Source: Enteropsectra breve (taxonomy: Eukaryota; Microsporidia). Taken from it: a stretch of DNA of 15,139 nt. Positions within the stretch are counted from its first letter, which is position 1; each line of letters starts with the position of its first letter. A program made the translations under genes and the position numbers. Shown in pieces: positions 8,266-15,139 of this stretch. The notes beneath the pieces were generated by a model. That model saw only the letters and a program-made list of their open reading frames with translations, was not told the origin of the DNA and ran no database searches. Location of the stretch: the NCBI GenBank assembly GCA_024243835.1, contig JALPMN010000530.1, positions 1-15,139 on the forward strand, in the 5' to 3' direction.

Positions 8266-8702
8266 TAGTACAAATATAGCCCTGTCTGTATTAAAACTAG
8301 TATTTTCCATAGTGCTAATAACAGCAAAGAAGCATCGCTTTATACATAATAAACAAGAATAATTTTTAAATACAAAATTAACTCTTCAGCATTACAACGT
8401 AGAAGAATATTGTTATGTTCAAAACTGACTAATCGAATATATAAAAATGAGAAAAAAAAGTAAATTATTATTGAAACAGGATAAGATATTATTTAACCGT
8501 ATTTTATGCGAATATTAAATTAAGCCATTTTATTTTACATAAAGAGCTAGAATAACATACAAAAACTTTAATTGCCACAATTTGATATTAAAGCTAGAAA
8601 ATATGATCAAACTCACAAGAAAATCAACTTATTGCTTTAAAGCAATGTTTATAATAAAGAATTTAGCTGTGTGTCTAATAATGAAAGTATTTAATTAAGA
8701 GT
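8266..8702. other. A/T-rich convergent spacer
   Basis: This lies between the convergent USP-like and AsnRS genes. No gene is seen on either strand. It contains one perfect 16-bp palindrome, ATTGCTTTAAAGCAAT (8631-8646), which may be incidental or part of a 3'-end structure. Confidence 0.5.
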
Positions 8703-10064
8703 TTATGGCGTGCATCTCGTTACCTTTCGCGGGTAAAGTGTTGCCTCATCCACATTTTTGTAGTGCATTAGCCCCATCAAAAGCCTTTCAAAGCCAAAAC
8801 CGTATCCCCCGTGCAGTGAAGGGCCGTACAGAGCCATGTCTAAATACCACTGGTACGGCTTGGTATCGATGCCCTCACGCTCGAATCCCTCCACAAGCTT
8901 GTGGTGCTCGTCAATCCTCATCGATCCGCCGGCAATTTCGCCAATTCCTGGGAAAAGCATATCGCAGCTCTCAGTGACTCCCTCGGCATTTCGCATGTAG
9001 AACGGCTTGTGCTCAGTCAAGAACTCTGTGAGGAACATTGGCTGGTTGTTCGCATATTCAGCAACCAAAAACCTTTCGCTTGCATCAGCAATGTCATCGC
9101 CAGACTCGTATTCAGAGCCGTCCTGTTTGCGGTGGTTCTTTGCCCTTAGGAAGTCAATGGCCTCTTTGTAGGTGCATCTCTTGAACGGCTCACTGCTGAA
9201 ACTCACAGGCTCAAAGTCAGGAATTATTTCCTTTATCGTCGGAAGCATCTCTTCGTAAAACTTTTCAGCAGCATGGCGGATCAGCGCCTCCATGGCACTC
9301 ATCAGCTCAGACAGACACACATCCACAAGCTCACCCTCCACGTGTGTGTATTCACTGAGATGGCGCGATGTCTTGGACTTTTCTGCACGGTACGACGGCA
9401 TAATGCAGAATGCCTTTCCAGCCACAGGCGCAACGGTCTCAAGATAAAGCTGCGAAGACTGGGTCATGTAGGCCTTCTCGCCGTAGTAGTCCAGGCAGAA
9501 GAGTGTCGAGCCACCCTCGACCTGCGTCTGCACAATCGTAGGGGGTGTTATCTCTATGTAGCTGTTCTGGCGGTAGAAGGAGCGCAGTGCATGCAAAAGC
9601 TCCGAACGCGCCTTCAGGAAAAGGCCCCGCTGTGGCATGCGCAGGGCAAGATGCCCATAGTCCAGCACGGAGTCTTTGTCGCTGCACTCGTTGAGCGGGA
9701 AAGACGGTGCCATCGCCCCGTTGTATATTTCATATTTGTCTGCATGTATTTCATATTTAAACTTGTCCTTGGACTGCGGTGCCAGCTGCACACTTCCAAA
9801 TATCTCAAGTGATGTGCTGAATGTGATGTTGTGATTTCCAGGAATAACCACCTTTACAGTTTTTAGTGCGCTGGTTAGAAGAACAAATGTGCATTTCTTG
9901 AGAGCAGTGCATTTGGTCACCCATCCAAAAATTCGGATCTTTTTGTCAGCAAGCGAAGCATCAACATTCTCAACTTTATAGCTGGAATACTCAGACTTGC
10001 AAAAGCCCTCCTTCTCATATCCCTTGATTTTCAATGACTGCATTTCATGAACAAGATCTGACAT
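8703..10064 (-). CDS. Asparaginyl-tRNA synthetase, cytosolic (class IIb)
   Basis: It charges tRNA-Asn with asparagine in the cytosol using ATP. The 453-aa product has an N-terminal OB-fold anticodon-binding domain (about 41-113), motif 1 (about 152-175, ending in P-P), motif 2 with S-Y-R-A-E (224-228) and R-H-L-S-E-Y-T-H-V-E (234-243), and motif 3 G-Y-G-F-G-F-E-R (420-427). The stretch T-Q-S-S-Q-L-Y-L-E-T and the C-terminal R-C-T-P match eukaryotic cytosolic AsnRS rather than AspRS. It lacks the long N-terminal extension of animal enzymes, typical of reduced microsporidian synthetases. The frame is open to an ATG at 10133, adding 23 basic residues, but a CCCCC element sits just before the ATG at 10064, so I prefer that start. 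All motifs are intact. It is divergent from the AKR gene. Confidence 0.95.
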   Translation of the reverse strand: MSDLVHEMQSLKIKGYEKEGFCKSEYSSYKVENVDASLADKKIRIFGWVTKCTALKKCTFVLLTSALKTVKVVIPGNHNITFSTSLEIFGSVQLAPQSKDKFKYEIHADKYEIYNGAMAPSFPLNECSDKDSVLDYGHLALRMPQRGLFLKARSELLHALRSFYRQNSYIEITPPTIVQTQVEGGSTLFCLDYYGEKAYMTQSSQLYLETVAPVAGKAFCIMPSYRAEKSKTSRHLSEYTHVEGELVDVCLSELMSAMEALIRHAAEKFYEEMLPTIKEIIPDFEPVSFSSEPFKRCTYKEAIDFLRAKNHRKQDGSEYESGDDIADASERFLVAEYANNQPMFLTEFLTEHKPFYMRNAEGVTESCDMLFPGIGEIAGGSMRIDEHHKLVEGFEREGIDTKPYQWYLDMALYGPSLHGGYGFGFERLLMGLMHYKNVDEATLYPRKVTRCTP

Positions 10065-10066
10065 TT

Positions 10067-10071
10067 GGGGG
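10067..10071 (-). promoter_or_regulatory. CCC element before the AsnRS start
   Basis: Read on the minus strand, AGCCCCCAAATG places five C's two bases before the ATG at 10064. This matches the microsporidian CCC-type start-proximal signal and argues against the upstream ATG at 10133. Confidence 0.45.
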
Positions 10072-10308
10072 CTTCTGGCGAATGTTTTTGAAAGAAAAAT
10101 TTTACCAGAAAGTCTATGGAGATCAAAAAGCATTTACACAGCTAATACACAACGATCCCAAGAATATTATTAAAAGTTTATATTGAAGAATGAGCAAATA
10201 CATAAAAGAAATAGTAGTGTGTTAAGAAAATTAATTTTTCTCAATACTTTATCAAGGTACTATACAGCCTAAATTTTATCTTTAGTATTTGAATAGTGAA
10301 CTTTTTTG

Positions 10309-10411
10309 TTAAGCTTAATGCAATATCATTTCTCGACTGTGCAGATGAACTTTTATATTCTTTTACCATATCAGTGGAATAATTAATCAAATGCATTGTA
10401 TTTAAGCTTAA
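10309..10411. promoter_or_regulatory. Two TTAAGCTTAA palindromes in the AsnRS/AKR divergent region
   Basis: The perfect 10-bp palindrome TTAAGCTTAA occurs at 10309-10318 and 10402-10411, 93 bp apart, and the similarity continues for several bases to the right. The pair lies between the divergent AsnRS and AKR genes (spacer 10134-10521, otherwise A/T-rich with no gene seen). A dimeric-factor site is possible, but A/T-rich palindromes also arise by chance. Confidence 0.25.
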
Positions 10412-10521
10412 TATAATGTTCCTTTATGAATAGTGCTACATTATTAAGTTTGAAAACTAAAAATAGCGTTATAAAACATTCCGTTTCATCAGAAAATAAA
10501 ATCATTTTTTATAAAAAGCAC

Positions 10522-11352
10522 ATGGCACAGAATGAAAAATGTGTGGAAATAAATAACTTTAAGACAGTGGGCCTCGGCACCTGGACCCTTACGGACAAAG
10601 ATGTTGTGGTGCCAGCTCTAAAATCAGCATATGAAGTGGGCTACCGCCTGATAGACACCGCAAAGGTCTATGATAATGAAGAGGCTATTGGAGAGTTCGT
10701 AAAGACAGTGGATCGTGAAACCCTTTTTATTACATCAAAGCTGTGGTGCACTGACCATGACGCAGTCCAGCAGGCCTGTGAAACAAGCCTTAAAAAACTC
10801 AATACCAGCTATCTGGATCTATATTTAATCCACTGGCCAGTTAATCTCGCAGGAAAATATGATATTAAAAAGCTGTGGAGGGACATGGAGTCCCTTGTTG
10901 AGAAGGGCCTGGTGAAATACATCGGCATTTCAAACTTTACTGTCTCTGGTGTCAAGGAGCTGCTGTCGTTCTGCAAAATAAAGCCTGCAGTCAACCAGAT
11001 TGAGCTTCATCCGTATAATCCGGAGAAGGAGCTGAGAAAGTTCTGCCAGGACAACTGCATTACGGTGCAGAGCTACTCAACGCTGGGATCATCAGACAAG
11101 ACCCCCAAACTGACCGAAGATCCTGAGGTCGTGAGACTCGCCCACAAATACAGCACCACCCCCACACGGGTGCTGCTTGGATATGCCGTGGGTGTGGGAT
11201 GTGCAGTAATTCCCAGAAGCTGCAACAAGGAGCATCAGCTGGAAAATTTCAAAATTTTGAGTTTGAGTGAAGATGATCTTAAGATACTTGACAACTTAGA
11301 GCACAAAGCAAAATATATTTTGGCACCCGATGATCCGAACAATAAACATTAA
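10522..11352 (+). CDS. Aldo/keto reductase (aldose-reductase-like, NADPH-dependent)
   Basis: This is a 276-aa TIM-barrel oxidoreductase that reduces carbonyls of sugars or aldehydes with NADPH. It opens with the family strand G-L-G-T-W (17-21). The full catalytic tetrad is present: D45 (I-D-T-A), Y50 (V-Y-D-N-E), K73 (T-S-K-L-W) and H104 (L-I-H-W-P). G-I-S-N-F, N-Q-I-E-L-H-P and the cofactor-binding I-P-R-S follow in order. The frame is open to an ATG at 10426, adding 32 residues, but that stretch is A/T-rich with no family similarity, while the ATG at 10522 gives the normal AKR N-terminus and length. Aldose-reductase-like genes occur in microsporidia, where they may serve polyol or trehalose-linked carbon metabolism or detoxification; the substrate cannot be read from sequence. 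Confidence 0.92.
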   Translation: MAQNEKCVEINNFKTVGLGTWTLTDKDVVVPALKSAYEVGYRLIDTAKVYDNEEAIGEFVKTVDRETLFITSKLWCTDHDAVQQACETSLKKLNTSYLDLYLIHWPVNLAGKYDIKKLWRDMESLVEKGLVKYIGISNFTVSGVKELLSFCKIKPAVNQIELHPYNPEKELRKFCQDNCITVQSYSTLGSSDKTPKLTEDPEVVRLAHKYSTTPTRVLLGYAVGVGCAVIPRSCNKEHQLENFKILSLSEDDLKILDNLEHKAKYILAPDDPNNKH

Positions 11353-11682
11353 ATATTTTTTAACATTCTATATTTTTTTGCACCTTCTATTTCATCTCTA
11401 TCATAAATATTTCTCTTTAAAATAAGTTTAAGGAAGAAGATGAGTGTGATCACATAAAAATCGGAGAGTTCGCACGAATTTATTTAATTTTTTATGTCTA
11501 ACTTATCTAAATGGATTTTATCTGAAGTAATTGCTGGTGATGACATTAAAAAGGTTTAACTACTTACCAAGTGATTTAAGACTACAATTTTCTCTTTTAT
11601 CAAATATAACAACGAACAGAAGCTGTCAATCCTAAGAGTTGCAAAAACACAATCGATAATATCAAGTTTATAAATATACTTT
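11353..11682. other. Convergent spacer between AKR and MBOAT genes
   Basis: No gene of normal size is seen. One 21-codon ATG frame starts near 11495 with TAA before it in frame; it is too short to support. A GTAAGT-like string on the minus strand near 11555-11570 has no adjacent exon. The rest is A/T-rich. Confidence 0.5.
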
Positions 11683-12951
11683 TTATTTGGATTTGTTTAT
11701 AGAAGCAGTTTCAAGAGCATAGTATTTTTCATAGAGATAGAAAATAGCCATAAATCCGACACAGTAGTAGAGTCCATAGAATCCCAGTGCCTTCCATATA
11801 CTCCATAGCTCTTTCACGTCTAAAAGATAAAAGGGCAGAGAGAAGAATGAGACAAAGAACACCATCTGTATCCTGGCAAATAGGGGGTTGTTGATGTGCT
11901 TGTTGATTTTTGTAATGACACCGCTGAAAACTCCGAAAGAAAGGAAAAATATCAGGTAGCACAGATTCACGCCGTGCAAACATGCAGAGGCGCTGAAGCT
12001 AAGAATGGCAGCCAGGAACGTCCCCCGGGGCTTGAGCGGAACAAAGAAAAAGTTCTTGACCCAGCGGGACACAAAGATGTTCCAGTGCGAGGAAATTTCA
12101 CGCACAGAACTGGTAAACTCAACCTTATTAAAATTGATATTAAGCATATTGTCGATGCCGTGCAGGAAAAAGCACATGTTCGCAAAGTTCCATATGAAAT
12201 GGAACTTCATTCTGTTCACCAGGTTGAACAGGTACAGATACACGAGCCGCATCGGTGCGTGGGTTTTATCGCTCGCAATCCACTGTTTGAAGGGCACATT
12301 TTTGAAGCAGCCAAAAATTGCAAATGATATGATGGTATGTGTGATATCAGACTTTAAAATTTTCTTCTTAACTGTTTTATCTGCTGCAAGGAATTCTTTG
12401 TACGATGTTGTTGGCCCAGAAAGCAGCGTTGGCAGAAACATGATGTAGTAAAGCATATTCATATAAGAGGCGCCTTCTTTTTTTAAAATAGCCGTCAATT
12501 CTGTGTTTTTCTCTTCCACTGCTGCGTTCTCTTTGCGCTCAACTTTCTGCGTATTTTTATCAGTATCCATTTTATTGCTGTCTTTTATTTCTCTGTACTC
12601 TGACGCGAGGTAGCTCATCTTTACGATCAGAACCATCAGAAATCCTGAAATATCAAATGTTCCGTGTATGTCGCTGACCACCCTCTTGCCAAATATCTTG
12701 TAGAGATACAAGAATCCCATGTTAAGAGCAATGTATGCATATTCGTTCTGAAATATTTTAATCAGTGCCAAATTTAATATTACCACTAATGAAATGAATG
12801 CACAATGCTTGAGCCCGAAGGCAACGAGAAGAACCGCACAGGAAATGAGAATATTCCCGATTGAGCAATTGGGTCTTTTGATGCTTCCTGCGAACATCAA
12901 CAGACAGGCGCCCAGAAATCTAAGCTCGTATATCGTGGGCACGAACAGCAT
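11683..12951 (-). CDS. MBOAT-family O-acyltransferase, probably lysophospholipid acyltransferase
   Basis: This is a 422-aa polytopic membrane protein with about eight to ten hydrophobic segments, expected in the ER. F-D-I-S-G-F-L-M-V-L-I-V-K (99-111) matches the MBOAT 'D-x-T-G-x-L-M-V-L-x-x-K' block, and F-L-P-T-L-L-S-G-P-T-T-S-Y (172-184) the 'P-x-L-L-x-G-P-x-x-x-Y' block. W290-N291 in S-H-W-N-x3-S-R-W and H326 in S-A-C-L-H-G-V-N are the two expected active-site residues. The block set fits the Ale1/LPCAT3/MBOAT5 group, which reacylates lysophospholipids with acyl-CoA, better than DGAT1/ACAT. A charged, non-conserved loop lies at 118-160. The frame is open to a TTG at 12984; the first ATG is at 12951. 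Parasite membrane remodelling is the inferred role. Porcupine-like protein acylation is a less likely alternative. Confidence 0.82.
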   Translation of the reverse strand: MLFVPTIYELRFLGACLLMFAGSIKRPNCSIGNILISCAVLLVAFGLKHCAFISLVVILNLALIKIFQNEYAYIALNMGFLYLYKIFGKRVVSDIHGTFDISGFLMVLIVKMSYLASEYREIKDSNKMDTDKNTQKVERKENAAVEEKNTELTAILKKEGASYMNMLYYIMFLPTLLSGPTTSYKEFLAADKTVKKKILKSDITHTIISFAIFGCFKNVPFKQWIASDKTHAPMRLVYLYLFNLVNRMKFHFIWNFANMCFFLHGIDNMLNINFNKVEFTSSVREISSHWNIFVSRWVKNFFFVPLKPRGTFLAAILSFSASACLHGVNLCYLIFFLSFGVFSGVITKINKHINNPLFARIQMVFFVSFFSLPFYLLDVKELWSIWKALGFYGLYYCVGFMAIFYLYEKYYALETASINKSK

Positions 12952-13187
12952 TAAGCCTTTGTTTGTAAATAAAAATTTAAACAAACAAAAGTTCTAAGTG
13001 GACTATTCAGGCAAGGAATTATTTTAAAGCTGAAGTATGTAAGTGGTACTTCATATATTATTATCAACGATATAATCTGTATAATTTTAGATTAAATCCA
13101 TTAATAAATTTTTATTATCAGTTTCGGCAATACAACAAACCAGCGAATAAAAAGATAAGTTAAAATACAAATATTAATAAGTAGTGT

Positions 13188-14471
13188 TTAATTGTCTGAG
13201 TCAAAGCCATTTTCAGCTGCTTTCGTATTTTCAACGTGCCATGTGACTGATGTCTTGTGCAATGAGCCCTCGGTCTGTTTTCTCATGGCGTGGTCTGCTG
13301 CCTGCGAAAGAGTGATCTTTCCGCTAAACTCTGCCTTTTCAAACTTGAGTTCTCCAAATACTGGAGGCTTTTCATTTTTGCACTGCTCCATTATAACCTT
13401 AAATCCATCAAGCAGATCAGCCCTGTCGAGTGCTTCAGGATACTCGGCCATGTTTTTGAGAATCGCGGCCTTGCCCTGCCTCTCGACATACGCAGCATTC
13501 AACAGCTGTCGCTGGTAGTTCTCCATGCTGTCAACCTGCAGCATCAGCGTTTTAAACTCACGTTCCAGCTGCTTTCGCACCATATTAAAATTGCTCTTTG
13601 TGTTAGAGACAGCCTCGTCAAATGCGCCTAGTGCCCGCTCTGCACTCTCTGAAAACTTCAGAATGGCTTTGTTCTCCTCTTTTATCGTTGCCGATGCAAA
13701 CTGGCACGCATCCAGGAATCCCTGTATTTTGTGCTGTCCCATTTCGCCCTTCGAGTGGTTTCCAGTAATTTTGCACTCGGCACAGATCGGCTCGCAGCAC
13801 ACGGTGCAAAAATACTCGTTGACTCGGCACGGGTGCTGTGCGCAGCAAACAAATTTTTTCTGTCCGACCTCAGCAAAGTACTTTCGGTCGTGGCGCTTCA
13901 AAAAACTGTCGTGGTGCACTGCCGCATCGCATTCCTCACAGAAACTTGCCCGCTCGGAGGGACAGAAAACAACTGCCTCGCGCTCGGTGCAGCGGTTGCA
14001 CAGGCATCTGCCACGGGACTTGCTTTCAAATTCCTCATCATATTCAAACTCAATCTCATAAAGAGGCAGTATCTTCTTGGCATCCTTCAGCACATACTCG
14101 CACTTTTTAATATCAGCACCCTGCTCAGAGAGATACCCAATGTTGTTCTGGCCGTTGGTAATAAGTGAATCTGCGCCTGCAGGCACATCGCAGCTGTCTG
14201 CATAGCTCTGTGACACGAAGACCGACTTCCCGGCTGCTGCCTCACAGAAAATCACTTTGTGGATTTTAGATTTTTTGTCGATTGGCACATTCATCACTGG
14301 GACCCTTGTGGTCTTGCCAATCTGCGTACAAAAGCCCTGGATCTTCTTGACCCCGCCATACGCATTGGTAAAATCGATAATCTGCTTGGAATCTGAGATG
14401 TCTTTGATGCTGAGTATCCTAAGTGTTGTGCTGTCGAGCAGAAACTTCAGTTTGTATTCAAGTTTGTGCAT
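13188..14471 (-). CDS. Tandem B-box zinc-finger protein with coiled coil
   Basis: This is a 427-aa protein. B-box 1: C158-x2-C161-x8-C170-x7-C178-x2-C181, with H186 or H187 and H194. B-box 2: C210-x2-H213-x8-C222-x2-C225-x4-C230-x2-C233-x5-H239-x7-H247, a complete type-2 set. A charged helical region of about 260-365 (E/K/L/A-rich) is likely a coiled coil, giving the 'BBC' half of a TRIM protein, but no RING precedes it. Residues 1-150 form an unrecognised, mixed domain ending in an acidic patch (E-F-E-Y-D-E-E-F-E). Such modules mediate oligomerisation and protein contacts; no enzymatic residues are seen. The frame stays open 60 codons upstream to an ATG at 14651, but that extension is low-quality sequence, and ACCCTAATG at the ATG of 14471 carries the CCC element, so I use that start. 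It appears single-copy and conserved in style, with mixed G/C-richer codons. Confidence 0.85.
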   Translation of the reverse strand: MHKLEYKLKFLLDSTTLRILSIKDISDSKQIIDFTNAYGGVKKIQGFCTQIGKTTRVPVMNVPIDKKSKIHKVIFCEAAAGKSVFVSQSYADSCDVPAGADSLITNGQNNIGYLSEQGADIKKCEYVLKDAKKILPLYEIEFEYDEEFESKSRGRCLCNRCTEREAVVFCPSERASFCEECDAAVHHDSFLKRHDRKYFAEVGQKKFVCCAQHPCRVNEYFCTVCCEPICAECKITGNHSKGEMGQHKIQGFLDACQFASATIKEENKAILKFSESAERALGAFDEAVSNTKSNFNMVRKQLEREFKTLMLQVDSMENYQRQLLNAAYVERQGKAAILKNMAEYPEALDRADLLDGFKVIMEQCKNEKPPVFGELKFEKAEFSGKITLSQAADHAMRKQTEGSLHKTSVTWHVENTKAAENGFDSDN

Positions 14472-14473
14472 TA

Positions 14474-14476
14474 GGG
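14474..14476 (-). promoter_or_regulatory. CCC element before the B-box gene start
   Basis: Minus-strand ACCCTAATG puts a CCC two bases before the ATG at 14471, again the microsporidian-type start-proximal signal. It supports discarding the 60-codon upstream extension. Confidence 0.4.
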
Positions 14477-14685
14477 TAAATAAAAGAAATATTTTAAAAG
14501 CGAAACACAAACAAGGGCAAGTGTTTCTAACTGAGAAATGCGTTCCAAAACAGAAATACAAATGCGCAGATTTGTGATATTTACGTTTTTTATTTGATGA
14601 ATTATAGCCATTTCCGTCGTATCTTACAGATAAACCAGAAATTTCTTTCACTATAAGTGTTGATAGAAGAAACTGTCAAAATAAA

Positions 14686-14882
14686 TTAAAACACTAAGCA
14701 TCCATATTTTAAGAAGCCATATTTTAAGAAGCCATATTTTAAATAGCCATATTTTAAATAGCCATATTTAAGAAGCCATATTTTAAATAGCCATATTTAA
14801 GAAGCCATATTTTAAATAGCCATATTTAAGAAGCCATATTTAAGAAGCCATATTTTAAGAAGCCATATTTTAAAACACTAAG
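14686..14882. repeat. 14/15-bp tandem array (12 copies) bracketed by a 13-bp direct repeat
   Basis: Units beginning CCATATTT start at 14702, 14717, 14732, 14747, 14762, 14776, 14791, 14805, 14820, 14834, 14848 and 14863. There are three variants: CCATATTTTAAGAAG, CCATATTTTAAATAG (15 bp) and CCATATTTAAGAAG (14 bp). From 14747 the AATAG and 14-bp forms alternate in a 29-30 bp higher-order unit. Immediately outside, TTAAAACACTAAG occurs on both sides (14686-14698 and 14870-14882). There is no open frame; it lies upstream of the B-box gene. Confidence 0.9.
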
Positions 14883-15020
14883 AAATCAAAACTGAAATAA
14901 GCGTGCTATAAATTTATGACACATCTCACTTTTTCAATGTTATCACGTTGTTTTATAAATAAGACGTTGCTGCTATCAAAATATGTAAAGTGAAATCATT
15001 ATAAAAGCGCGTTTAAAATA

Positions 15021-15139
15021 CAGTCCGTCGCAAAAGTTTAGCCCACCCCCTTTTTGCGGGTTTTGGGGGCAAATATTTCATTAAAAACTGTATCAAGCAC
15101 ATATTTCTAGCGCATAAATCCTAGTGCATCTACATGTGT
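15021..15139 (+). mobile_element. Left end of a Tc1/mariner-like element (TIR), continuing past the window
   Basis: After a TA at 15019-15020, the target dinucleotide of this superfamily, the sequence reads CAGTCCGTCGCAAAAGTTTA, then GCCCACCCCC. The CAGT start followed by a G-C-A-A-A-A-G-T-T-T core and a C-rich tail is the usual form of Tc1/mariner terminal inverted repeats. A C-run (15046-15050) and G-run (15065-15069) form a subterminal dyad. No transposase frame is visible before the edge, and no inverted partner is in the window, so this could also be a MITE or a solo end. Confidence 0.55.

Noticed and set aside
8631..8646. Perfect 16-bp palindrome ATTGCTTTAAAGCAAT as a regulatory site
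   Set aside because: It lies in a convergent spacer far from any start; an isolated A/T-rich palindrome can arise by chance.
9273..9812. 179-codon plus-strand frame inside AsnRS
   Set aside because: It is antisense to a well-supported gene and arises from its codon pattern.
11495..11560. 21-codon ATG frame in the AKR/MBOAT spacer
   Set aside because: It is too short, with no known micro-protein match and no conservation data.
11550..11570. GTAAGT-like 5' splice site on the minus strand
   Set aside because: No coding exon precedes it and no plausible branch site plus AG restores a frame.
13525..14168. Long plus-strand frames inside the B-box gene
   Set aside because: They are opposite a gene with complete zinc-ligand sets; there is no independent evidence.

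Overview
The window looks like a piece of a microsporidian nuclear genome (obligate intracellular fungal relative). The reasons are: intron-free eukaryotic-type genes with A/T-rich spacers, a eukaryote-type cytosolic asparaginyl-tRNA synthetase reduced to its core, a CCC-type element just upstream of three start codons (a known microsporidian signal), and a gene set (AsnRS, aldose-reductase-like AKR, MBOAT acyltransferase, tandem B-box protein) that fits these parasites. Genus cannot be fixed from sequence alone. No spliceosomal intron, rRNA, tRNA or CRISPR array could be supported.

Layout. The left edge holds the N-terminal part of a Merlin/ISXO2-like DDE transposase running leftward out of the window (1-379, minus). 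Behind it, at about 682-1187 on the minus strand, lies a decayed, frameshifted reading frame, followed by an A/T-rich spacer with eight copies of a 20-bp tandem repeat (1341-1500). From 1753 to 8265 three plus-strand genes form an accessory block. They are an 824-aa RING-H2 protein, an 842-aa protein with an N-terminal membrane anchor and a variant C4HC3 RING, and a 309-aa membrane-anchored protein that reads like a degenerate ubiquitin-specific protease. From 8703 to 14471 the genes are ordinary conserved ones: AsnRS (minus), aldo/keto reductase (plus), MBOAT lysophospholipid-acyltransferase-like protein (minus) and a tandem B-box/coiled-coil protein (minus). The right edge holds a 12-copy array of 14/15-bp repeats bracketed by a 13-bp direct repeat (14686-14882), then, after a TA dinucleotide, what looks like a Tc1/mariner terminal inverted repeat (from 15021) running out of the window.

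How it may work together. The RING, RING-variant and USP-like genes are adjacent and co-oriented, and two of them share a 10-mer (TGATCCAAAT) upstream. Two carry clear N-terminal membrane anchors. I infer a locus of membrane-displayed ubiquitin-pathway proteins, possibly acting at the host-parasite interface; this is not shown by the sequence. It lies between transposon debris and conserved housekeeping genes, a typical setting for fast-evolving microsporidian families.

Several reading frames are open upstream of their probable starts. I moved starts to internal ATGs where the longest frame begins with GTG or TTG (4467, 7333, 12984), or where a CCC element or the family N-terminus favours an internal ATG (10064, 10522, 14471).
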